Assembly: GCA_946408315.1 (NCBI GenBank) | Contig: CAMJRV010000124.1 | Location: 1 to 6,941, forward strand | Reading direction: 5' to 3' | From: an uncultured Bacillota bacterium | GTDB lineage: Bacteria > Bacillota > Clostridia > Peptostreptococcales > Anaerovoracaceae | DNA: 6,941 nucleotides | Shown: piece after piece, positions 1 through 5,873 of the stretch | Layout: every line of letters starts with the position of its first letter | Numbering within the stretch: the stretch's first letter is position 1 | Made by a program: the position numbers and the translations under genes | Notes under the pieces: generated by a model | What the model saw: only the letters and a program-made list of their open reading frames with translations | What the model was told of the DNA's origin: nothing | Database searches by the model: none

Positions 1-996
1 AACTATAATGATGGGAATGCTACTTTATTCAGCTGCAAATTATTAAACGGATCGAATAAAGGAGACACCATTCATGCGGTACAGTTCACTGATTCTTTTA
101 TGGGAGAAAGTGTAAGGCTGGTTGAAAAAGGCGATAAAATCTATTTAGGTGATGCTGCCTCATACAATATTGGCGTGGATTGGTTTTTATATGAATATGA
201 ACGGTTTAACGGTATCATGTGGCTTGGACTGGCTTTTGCCGTACTGCTGCTGATTTTCGGAAATAAAAAAGGTCTTAAGACCATTATCTCTATCGCTTAT
301 ACCATAATGACCATATTTGCAGTATTTATCCCGGCGGTTCTTTCCGGACATAATATCTACATTTGTGCGATCATTCTCTGCGTTTTTACCACATTAATGT
401 CCCTGCTCATTATTCAAGGTCCGAATGCAAAATGCTTTGCCGCTGTTTTCGGCTCCCTCGGAGGGTTGTTGATTATCAGTGTAATTACCGTTTTGATGAG
501 CGGCACCTTAAAGATAACTGGTCTGATAAGCGAGGATTCCCTTTACCTGATACAAATGGATATGGCAGAGCCTATCAATCTGACCGCTGTGGTTTTTGCG
601 TCCATTACAATAGGGGCCATGGGAGCAGTTCTCGATATCGCCGTAGATATTGTGGCGGCTTTAAGTGAAATATACCGCAACGATCTTCACATATCACTGA
701 ATAAGACATTGAAATCAGGCATTATAATCGGACAGGACATTGTGGGAAGCATGTCAAACACGCTGATCCTCGCTTATATCGGAAGCTCCCTTTCGCTTAT
801 TTTGCTTGTTCTTGTCAATACAGGCTCCGTTACCGAATTGCTTAACAGCGAATTAATTATCGTAGAAATTCTTCAGGCTCTGGCAGGAAGCATAGGCATT
901 CTGTTCACAATCCCGCTGACAGCATTGAGTTATGGTATCTTATGCAATGTATCCCTGGGTCAAAAAACTGATGATAAAAATATTCCCGAATCATAA
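1..996 (+). CDS. YibE/F family membrane protein (5' truncated by window edge)
   Basis: The frame is open from base 1 to the TAA at 994-996, so the true start lies upstream and the internal ATG at 100 is not the start; 331 residues are visible. The first ~70 residues are soluble, the usual extracytoplasmic YibE/F N-terminal domain ending in a 'VEKGDKIYL' strand. About seven hydrophobic segments follow (window residues roughly 71-87, 93-115, 118-138, 145-167, 191-213, 252-272, 291-314). Family signatures are 'GAMGAVLDI', 'SGIIIGQDIVGSM', 'NTLILAY' and 'LNSELIIVEILQALAGSIG', all matched in the next gene, so the two are tandem paralogues. The C-terminal tail is short and polar. The role of YibE/F proteins is not established; they are polytopic membrane proteins, often found as adjacent pairs. 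The pair probably acts together. The family call is firm; function is unknown. Confidence 0.88.
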   Translation, partial: NYNDGNATLFSCKLLNGSNKGDTIHAVQFTDSFMGESVRLVEKGDKIYLGDAASYNIGVDWFLYEYERFNGIMWLGLAFAVLLLIFGNKKGLKTIISIAYTIMTIFAVFIPAVLSGHNIYICAIILCVFTTLMSLLIIQGPNAKCFAAVFGSLGGLLIISVITVLMSGTLKITGLISEDSLYLIQMDMAEPINLTAVVFASITIGAMGAVLDIAVDIVAALSEIYRNDLHISLNKTLKSGIIIGQDIVGSMSNTLILAYIGSSLSLILLVLVNTGSVTELLNSELIIVEILQALAGSIGILFTIPLTALSYGILCNVSLGQKTDDKNIPES

Positions 997-1103
997 GATA
1001 GTTCTGAGGCATCATCATAATCAGCCACAACAAATTGTAAATTCTGTTGTCCTGCAAATCAATAACTGTTCTACCTGGTGGCAGAAAGGAACAGCTTTAT
1101 TCT

Positions 1104-2390
1104 ATGAGAAAAATAATATTGATCCTGTTTGCGGCTTTTCTTATTGTTTTTGCGTTGAAAGACTCTATCTATAATTTTGAGTACAACAGTGTAGCGATCG
1201 CTCCCGGTCAGACTGCGGAAAGAGCAAAGGTACTGGAAGTCCTGCCCGGAAATAGCGGCGAGGATTTAAAGATTAGGGTATTGACGGGAGATTTTAAAGA
1301 TAAGCTTTTCATAATAGAAAATAACTATTGTCATTCTGATTACTATGTTCGCCCATTCAAAGCAAATGATAAAATTATCGTAGCGGTAGACCGGTCTTCC
1401 AATCAGCAGAATCCTGGCATAACAATATTAAACTACGCACGAGATATCTTCAGCTTCTACCTGATTTTTGTATTTCTCTCTCTGCTGATCCTGATCGGCA
1501 GAAAACAGGGATTCAAATCTGCGGTTTCTCTGATTCTCACAATCTTTATTATTGTTGAGGTCATGATCCCATTTATATTAAAAGGTTACAACCCGATTTT
1601 GAGTGCGATTTTCTGCTGTTTTATCATAAGCATACTGAATCTGATTATTATTACAGGAATCAGCTTAAAATCGACGGCGACCTTAATCGGTACCAGCTTT
1701 GGAGTTGTCGTGGCAGGTCTGTTGGCATATTGGGTCGGAATGCTATCCCATTTCTCAGGGCTCGTCGATGAAGACGCTTTGCTCCTTACAAACGTTAATC
1801 AAGGAGTCTTTGATCTTAACGGCATTTTATTTGCGGGTATTATCGTTGGTACTCTGGGAGCCGTGATGGACGTCAGCATGTCCATCTCATCCTCCATGTA
1901 CGAAATTATGCAGAATAACCCTGATATTCATAAAATGAAACTGGTCCAATCCGGCCTGAGCATCGGAAAGGACGTCATGGGAACGATGGCGGATACCCTG
2001 ATACTGGCGTATGCCGGTACCGCTATCCCGCTGCTGCTGTTTAGTATCAATCAACAGACACCGCTAATTATTTTGCTTAATTCCGAAACAATTTCGGCTG
2101 AAATACTGAGGGCATTATCCGGGAGTATCGGAATCGTACTGTCAATCCCGGCCACATCCTTTGCCTTTGCACTGATATCGCATAAAAAACAAGCCATAGG
2201 GATTACGGTGGCTGATGTCAATTTCAGGTCGTCGCCCGAAGCCTCGGATAATGTCATCGGCAATCTGACGCAGGGGGAACAGCTTGTTGTAATCGGTCAT
2301 TCTAAAGGCTGGTACAAAGTGAAGCGTGAAAATGGAGAGGAGGGCTGGCTGAGAGAGGATGGGCTTTCGGTAAGAAGAAGGCGGCGTTAG
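1104..2390 (+). CDS. YibE/F family membrane protein with C-terminal SH3b domain
   Basis: 428 residues from ATG 1104. I prefer this start to the in-frame TTG at 1047: it opens directly on a signal-anchor-like stretch (MRKIILILFAAFLIVFAL), and AAAGGA lies 13 nt upstream (a long spacing), whereas TTG 1047 has no ribosome binding site. Layout: membrane segment ~4-18; extracytoplasmic domain ~20-112; seven further membrane segments at ~116-131, 138-158, 163-184, 190-213, 238-260, 294-315 and 335-358. Family motifs are 'GTLGAVMDV', 'SGLSIGKDVMGTM', 'DTLILAY' and 'LRALSGSIG'. Residues ~367-423 are an SH3b domain ('VNFRSSPEAS', 'VIGNLTQGEQL', 'GWYKV', 'EEGWL'), absent from the upstream paralogue, followed by a terminal run of five Arg. 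Counting segments and the KK pair at 361-362 places the SH3b domain in the cytoplasm, which is odd because SH3b domains usually sit outside the cell. It follows its paralogue after a 107-base gap and probably forms a pair with it. Function is unknown. Confidence 0.88.
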   Translation: MRKIILILFAAFLIVFALKDSIYNFEYNSVAIAPGQTAERAKVLEVLPGNSGEDLKIRVLTGDFKDKLFIIENNYCHSDYYVRPFKANDKIIVAVDRSSNQQNPGITILNYARDIFSFYLIFVFLSLLILIGRKQGFKSAVSLILTIFIIVEVMIPFILKGYNPILSAIFCCFIISILNLIIITGISLKSTATLIGTSFGVVVAGLLAYWVGMLSHFSGLVDEDALLLTNVNQGVFDLNGILFAGIIVGTLGAVMDVSMSISSSMYEIMQNNPDIHKMKLVQSGLSIGKDVMGTMADTLILAYAGTAIPLLLFSINQQTPLIILLNSETISAEILRALSGSIGIVLSIPATSFAFALISHKKQAIGITVADVNFRSSPEASDNVIGNLTQGEQLVVIGHSKGWYKVKRENGEEGWLREDGLSVRRRRR

Positions 2391-2452
2391 TTTCATTGAC
2401 GATAACTGCCATTCTATATATAATAGCAATAGATTTTAGCTGGAAATGAAAC
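2390..2452. repeat. 8-bp inverted repeat flanking the regulator promoter
   Basis: GTTTCATT at 2390-2397 is the exact reverse complement of AATGAAAC at 2445-2452, with 47 bases between that hold the -10 box and the likely transcription start. The left arm overlaps the last base of the YibE/F stop codon and the -35 box. It could be an operator pair bridged by a dimeric regulator or a weak structure in read-through RNA. An 8-bp match in so short a region may also be chance. Confidence 0.25.
2396..2424 (+). promoter_or_regulatory. Sigma-A/sigma-70 type promoter for the Fur-family regulator
   Basis: A -35 box TTGACG at 2396-2401 and a perfect -10 box TATAAT at 2419-2424 are separated by 17 nt. 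Transcription should start near 2431, giving a leader of about 56 nt to the TTG start at 2487. The promoter begins six bases after the stop of the upstream YibE/F gene, so the regulator can be expressed independently of it. No clear Fur, PerR or Zur box palindrome was found overlapping it. Confidence 0.75.
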
Positions 2453-2470
2453 AATAGTGGTATCAGTTCT

Positions 2471-2478
2471 AAGGAGGA
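2471..2478 (+). promoter_or_regulatory. Ribosome binding site that sets the TTG start of the regulator
   Basis: AAGGAGGA is a near-perfect Shine-Dalgarno match located 8 nt before TTG 2487. It rules out the upstream in-frame GTG at 2457, because the ribosome binding site would then lie inside the coding sequence. The resulting protein begins MKHNILQESH. Confidence 0.85.
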
Positions 2479-2486
2479 AAGCCAAA

Positions 2487-2903
2487 TTGAAACACAATAT
2501 CTTGCAGGAGTCTCATCTAAAGGATACAAAACGCCGCAGGGCGGTACTGCACGTGCTGGAAAACTCCGGCGCTCCCATGGCCGCCGACAGAATCTATTCG
2601 CAGGTTGTAAAAAGTGTTCCCATGAGTGTTTCTACAACATACCGGATACTCGCAGCCCTGTCGGAAAAAGGCATCCTGTTAAAAAACCTGAGTCAGGATG
2701 GGAAAACCTATTACCAGATCAATAGTCATCAGCATAAGCATTATTTAACTTGTACTTTGTGTAATAATACGATCGAAATCAAGGACTGCCCTCTCAATGC
2801 TCTGGAGGACGAGCTCAATAAAGATACCGGGTACATTATCACTGGCCACCATCTGGAATTTACCGGAATTTGCCCTGAATGTGCCAGCAGGAATCATGGC
2901 TAG
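2487..2903 (+). CDS. Fur-family metal-responsive repressor, Zur-like
   Basis: 138 residues, normal for Fur-family repressors, started at TTG 2487. The N-terminal ~75 residues form a winged helix with a recognition-helix region at ~48-59 ('VSTTYRILAAL') followed by 'EKGIL'. The C-terminal half carries the metal sites: 'SHQHKHYLTC' (H81, H83, H85, C89), the structural zinc pairs C89-C92 and C129-C132 ('CPEC'), and H121/H122/E124 in 'GHHLEFTG'. A further Cys at 101 in 'EIKDCP' matches, from memory, the 'EIESCP' motif of Bacillus subtilis Zur and is missing from PerR and E. coli Fur, so zinc sensing is the best guess. Such proteins bind operators as metal-loaded dimers and repress uptake genes. 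It lies downstream of the YibE/F pair with its own promoter and converges with the minus-strand operon. The family call is secure; the Zur subtype is inferred. Confidence 0.93.
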   Translation: MKHNILQESHLKDTKRRRAVLHVLENSGAPMAADRIYSQVVKSVPMSVSTTYRILAALSEKGILLKNLSQDGKTYYQINSHQHKHYLTCTLCNNTIEIKDCPLNALEDELNKDTGYIITGHHLEFTGICPECASRNHG

Positions 2904-2926
2904 AGCCATTGAAGCTCTAACGCTTC
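2901..2926. other. Weak overlapping hairpins between convergent genes
   Basis: The 36-base convergent gap holds TAGAGC (2901-2906) paired with GCTCTA (2914-2919) around a 7-base loop, and an alternative GAAGC (2911-2915) with GCTTC (2922-2926). Neither is followed by a T-run on either strand, so neither is a convincing intrinsic terminator. The first hairpin includes the regulator's stop codon. Confidence 0.25.
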
Positions 2927-2939
2927 TGCCCTGCCCTAC

Positions 2940-3773
2940 TTACGAGGATTCCGATTTTAATAATTTCGCTCCGTTTGTAAATAAGATCTGCGCCATTTCT
3001 CCATCGGTGAGATCCAACCTTCGAAACCTTTCAAGAGTCTCCTTCTGCCCTTCCCATGGAGAATCTGAGCCAAAAAGTATTTTATCGGCCCCATGGTTTT
3101 TTATGATCCGCTTTATTTGCAGATCATCTGTATGGCCGAAACAACTGCTTAAATCAAACAGAATACTTTGACCCACTAAATATTTTTCGACGTCGTCCCA
3201 GCAATGAAACCCTCCCGCATGAGCAACGATAACCTTGCTGAAATCTGCGTTTGCCCGGTTGATCAGATCTCTCATTTTTTGGGGAGTACAGTATGCTTCA
3301 GAAATCCCCAGAGTATCCCCGGCATGGGTCAGCACGATTAAATCCAACTGAGAAGCGTATTCAATAATTTTTATATATCGGGGGTCGTTAATATAGGTTT
3401 TCTGATAATCAGGGTGTATTTTAATTCCTGCAAGTCCCAGGCTTTTAACAAACCCCAAGTCTGCCTTATAGTCTCTCGTATGCGGATGGATTCCTCCAAA
3501 GGATATGATACCTTCGTTTCCGTTAATTAAGGCGGCATACCGGTTAATTGCTTCAAATTGAGCCGGTTTTGTGACGACAGGCAGTATCACAGAATAATCG
3601 ATGCCGGATTCTTTCATGGAGAGTTTCAGGCTCTCCAACGTTCCGTCCGTATAAAACCCTGTGTCCGGATAATCGTATTGCTGCGTTTTCATTTTGACCA
3701 TTTTCTTAAAATGATCAATCGTTTTTTCCGCAATGTCCTTCGGAAAGATATGTGTATGAAAGTCAATTACCAT
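2940..3773 (-). CDS. Amidohydrolase-2 family metal-dependent hydrolase
   Basis: 277 residues with a TIM-barrel amidohydrolase pattern: the metal-binding 'DFHTH' at 4-8 (H6, H8), 'GIHPH' at 94-98, 'IKIHPDY' at 117-123 (K118, H120), 'LTHAGD' at 148-153 (H150), 'VAHAGG' at 183-188 (H185), and the terminal-strand Asp in 'FGSDSPW' (D237). This is the arrangement of the amidohydrolase-2 family (PF04909), which contains lactonases, pyrone dicarboxylate hydrolase, and ACMSD- or resorcylate-type decarboxylases. The protein is expected to be cytoplasmic and to use one divalent metal ion. It is the last gene of the operon. Its ATG overlaps the SDR stop codon (TGATG), and with only a distant AAGGGG upstream it is probably translated by coupling to the SDR. 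Given the neighbouring dehydrogenases, a sugar-lactone or ring-opening hydrolase or a decarboxylase is plausible. The substrate cannot be read from the sequence. Confidence 0.88.
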   Translation of the reverse strand: MVIDFHTHIFPKDIAEKTIDHFKKMVKMKTQQYDYPDTGFYTDGTLESLKLSMKESGIDYSVILPVVTKPAQFEAINRYAALINGNEGIISFGGIHPHTRDYKADLGFVKSLGLAGIKIHPDYQKTYINDPRYIKIIEYASQLDLIVLTHAGDTLGISEAYCTPQKMRDLINRANADFSKVIVAHAGGFHCWDDVEKYLVGQSILFDLSSCFGHTDDLQIKRIIKNHGADKILFGSDSPWEGQKETLERFRRLDLTDGEMAQILFTNGAKLLKSESS

Positions 3774-4567
3774 CAGAGATCAGAAGGCCCCTTGTATTCC
3801 TGAATCGTATTTCCCCCATCGACGACAAAGGTCTGGCCGGTTATATAAGAAGCCTCCCTGGAGGCCAGGAAAACCACCATATTGGCAACCTCTTCCGCCG
3901 TCCCGCTTCTTCCGGCAGGAGTATTTTTGCCGCCTTCCACTCCTCTTTCACTTTGAGCTCCGGTTGCAATCCAACCCGGCAAAACGCTGTTGATCATAAC
4001 ATTATCCTTTGTGACTTCCATTGCAATCGACCTGGTCATCCCTACGGTGCCTGCCTTTGCGGCGGCATAAGCGGCAGTCTTCGTCGTTCCCACAACAAAG
4101 CCTGTTATTGAGGAAATATTGACGATCCTCCCATACTTGGCGCTCACCATGTGCGGCATTACATTTTTTATCAAATTGAAGCAGATCGTAAGGTTCCTGC
4201 TGATATCCCTGTCCCAGTCTTCATATTCCAGCTTTACAAATTCTTTAAAATTTTCGTTTTTATTGACCTGGGCCAGCCCTGCATTATTGACGAGAACATC
4301 GATTTTGCCGAAATCGGCAACCACCTCTGCCACGATACGCTCCGCCTGGGACCGATCTGTCAAGTCCGCGATGTATCCCTTTGCCTCAATATGGCATGCC
4401 CTCAATTCCTCAACTCTTTGATGGATCCGGTCGGTGGTCGCCGCTAAAGCAATTTTCGCTCCGAGCTTCCCCAATATTTTTGCACTGGCAAAGCCTATGC
4501 CCAATTCGCTTCCCGCACCCGTAACAAGACAGACTCTGTCTTTGAAACACATAAAATCATTCGTCAT
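3773..4567 (-). CDS. SDR family NAD(P)-dependent oxidoreductase
   Basis: 264 residues, a classical short-chain dehydrogenase/reductase. It has the dinucleotide-binding 'TGAGSELGIG' at 16-25, 'ADLTD' at 67-71, 'NNAG' at 94-97, catalytic Asn near 125, Ser 153 in 'NISS', the Y167-x3-K171 pair in 'YAAAK', and 'PGWIATG' at 197-203. The glycine motif is slightly enlarged relative to the usual TGxxxGIG. After beta-2 the sequence is 'AATTDR', without the acidic residue that marks NAD use, so NADP(H) is more likely. ATG 4567 is chosen because AGGA lies 9 nt upstream. The gene follows the aminotransferase after a 109-base gap that holds a hairpin, and its stop overlaps the next start by one base. It likely oxidises a secondary alcohol or sugar, or reduces a ketone, in the operon's pathway. 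A FabG-like housekeeping role is less likely because no fatty-acid genes are nearby. Confidence 0.9.
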   Translation of the reverse strand: MTNDFMCFKDRVCLVTGAGSELGIGFASAKILGKLGAKIALAATTDRIHQRVEELRACHIEAKGYIADLTDRSQAERIVAEVVADFGKIDVLVNNAGLAQVNKNENFKEFVKLEYEDWDRDISRNLTICFNLIKNVMPHMVSAKYGRIVNISSITGFVVGTTKTAAYAAAKAGTVGMTRSIAMEVTKDNVMINSVLPGWIATGAQSERGVEGGKNTPAGRSGTAEEVANMVVFLASREASYITGQTFVVDGGNTIQEYKGPSDL

Positions 4568-4598
4568 AAATCATCATCCTATCAACCGTCGTGATCCG

Positions 4599-4663
4599 GG
4601 TATGGTTGTACATGGAGGGTTTCAGGTGGTGAACAGGCCTGCGCTTCCATATACAACCATACC
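4599..4663 (-). repeat. Intercistronic 18-bp inverted repeat (RNA hairpin or REP-like element)
   Basis: The arm at 4599-4616 (GGTATGGTTGTACATGGA) and the arm at 4646-4663 (TCCATATACAACCATACC) pair along all 18 positions except one. That exception is C/A on the plus strand but becomes a G-U wobble in minus-strand RNA, the direction in which the operon is transcribed. The 29-base loop contains the palindrome CAGGCCTG at 4634-4641 and a possible inner CAGG/CCTG stem. No T-run follows on the minus strand, so it does not look like an intrinsic terminator. It begins 13 bases after the aminotransferase stop and ends 31 bases before the SDR start. It may stabilise or process the transcript, attenuate it, or be a member of a dispersed REP/MITE-like family; no flanking target duplication was seen. 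Confidence 0.8.
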
Positions 4664-4676
4664 TTGCCTGATTTTT

Positions 4677-5840
4677 CTACAGGCTTTCAACAAATGCTTT
4701 GATTCTTTCCAATCCCTTTGCGACGTCCGCTTCCGAAACGACATAGGACATCCTGACGTAGCCTTCGCCCTCTTCCCCGAAGCCGGAACCGGGAACGACG
4801 CCAACCTTGGCTTCCCGCAATAATCTCACCGCAAACTCATCGGAGCTCAGTCCTGTTTTTGTAATGTTTACAAACAGGTAGAAAGCGCCTTTCGGTTTCA
4901 CACAGGATAATTTATCGATCTTATTGATCCCCTCAAACAGGAGATCTCTGCGCCTTTTAAAGGTCTGTATCATTTCCTTGTAGATATCCTGAGACCCTTC
5001 CAGGGCCGCCAGCGCGGCATACTGCGCCGGTGCGTTCACACAGGAAGCCATACCCTCCTGCTGCTTGACCATCAGGTCGATGATATGGGCCGGAGCCGCC
5101 GCATATCCGACTCTCCACCCGGTCATTGCATATGCCTTTGAAAAGCTGTCAACAATGATGGTCCTTTCCTTCATCCCCTCTAAGGAAGCAATGCTGCAGA
5201 ACTCCACATCGGGATCGTAAACATAGTCCTGATATACCTCATCCGTAATCACGTACAGATCGTGTTCCTTTGCTAAATCTGCGATTTTCTGCAAGGTCCC
5301 CTTATCAATAATGCTTCCCAGCGGATTGGAGGGCGAATTGATCAAAATTGCCTTCGTTTTGTCTGTGATTGCCGCTTTCAGATCGTCCATATCAAAGATA
5401 AACGCATTTTTTTCATGCAATTGGACAAATTTCGGAACCGCGCCTGCCATCAATGCCTGTCCGAGATAATTGGTAAAGTATGGGGCTCCGATGATGATCT
5501 CGTCTCCGGGATTACATACCGCATTCATCGACATCATCAGCGCCTGCATCCCGCCGTTGCTTACAATGATCTCTGTTTCCGGATCCAGATCAACCTTTTT
5601 CTTTAATTTTGCCATCTTGCTGATGGCCTGACGAAGCTCCGCAACGCCGCGGTTTGAGGTGTATTTCATTTCACCCCGAAGCATCGCCTGATGGGCCGCC
5701 TCCACAATGTGCGGCGCAGTAAGAAAGTCCGGTTCTCCAAGTGTAAACTTTACCAGATCGTCGACTCCGATGCACATATTGAAAATCTTTCTGATGGCGG
5801 ACCATGGCACGTCCAGCATTTTTGCGGATAAATCCTTCAT
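4677..5840 (-). CDS. Pyridoxal-phosphate aminotransferase, class I/II (fold type I)
   Basis: 387 residues from ATG 5840. The in-frame GTG at 5849 is rejected because it overlaps the ribosome binding site AAGAGGTGAT. The protein has the aspartate-aminotransferase-like layout: 'LGEPDF' at 34-39, phosphate-loop 'GGMQA' at 96-100, 'NSPSNPLG' at 168-175 (N172), 'ITDEVY' at 198-203 (D200, Y203), PLP-binding Lys 235 in 'SFSKAYAMTGWR' with R243 contacting phosphate, and Arg 363 in 'YVRMSY', the expected substrate carboxylate binder. It moves an amino group between an amino acid and a 2-oxo acid in the cytoplasm. It lies 33 bases after the hydroxyacid dehydrogenase, so the two could act on the same 2-oxo acid. 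Substrate range is broad in this subgroup (aspartate, alanine, aromatic and others) and cannot be fixed here. Confidence 0.93.
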   Translation of the reverse strand: MKDLSAKMLDVPWSAIRKIFNMCIGVDDLVKFTLGEPDFLTAPHIVEAAHQAMLRGEMKYTSNRGVAELRQAISKMAKLKKKVDLDPETEIIVSNGGMQALMMSMNAVCNPGDEIIIGAPYFTNYLGQALMAGAVPKFVQLHEKNAFIFDMDDLKAAITDKTKAILINSPSNPLGSIIDKGTLQKIADLAKEHDLYVITDEVYQDYVYDPDVEFCSIASLEGMKERTIIVDSFSKAYAMTGWRVGYAAAPAHIIDLMVKQQEGMASCVNAPAQYAALAALEGSQDIYKEMIQTFKRRRDLLFEGINKIDKLSCVKPKGAFYLFVNITKTGLSSDEFAVRLLREAKVGVVPGSGFGEEGEGYVRMSYVVSEADVAKGLERIKAFVESL

Positions 5841-5844
5841 ATCA

Positions 5845-5854
5845 ATCACCTCTT
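5845..5854 (-). promoter_or_regulatory. Ribosome binding site of the aminotransferase
   Basis: On the minus strand AAGAGGTGAT precedes ATG 5840, with the GG core 8 nt from the start. It resembles the full anti-16S complement and decides against the GTG nine bases upstream. Confidence 0.75.
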
Positions 5855-5873
5855 ACAACTTTTATTCTTTGGA

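Noticed and set aside
1027..1050. ACAACA/TGTTGT inverted repeat in the 107-base gap between the YibE/F genes
   Set aside because: The arms are only 6 bp, AT-rich, with a 12-base loop and no T-run, so this is too weak to call a terminator or regulator.
932..1174. 80-codon plus-strand frame spanning the gap between the two YibE/F genes
   Set aside because: It overlaps both genes in another frame and its translation is low-complexity with no recognisable motif.
2411..2430. Possible Fur/Zur box around the -10 region (ATTCTATATATAATAGCAAT)
   Set aside because: Only 4-bp arms (CTAT/ATAG) pair and flanking bases do not continue the dyad, so it does not match known Fur, PerR or Zur box patterns.
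2142..2529. Minus-strand open frames (2142-2429 and 2302-2529) opposite the YibE/F end and the regulator start
   Set aside because: They overlap the SH3b coding region, the promoter and the regulator's coding start, and show no domain signal.
4434..4823. 129-codon plus-strand open frame across the aminotransferase-SDR gap
   Set aside because: It runs antisense through two clear genes and the hairpin, with no family motif or ribosome binding site identified.
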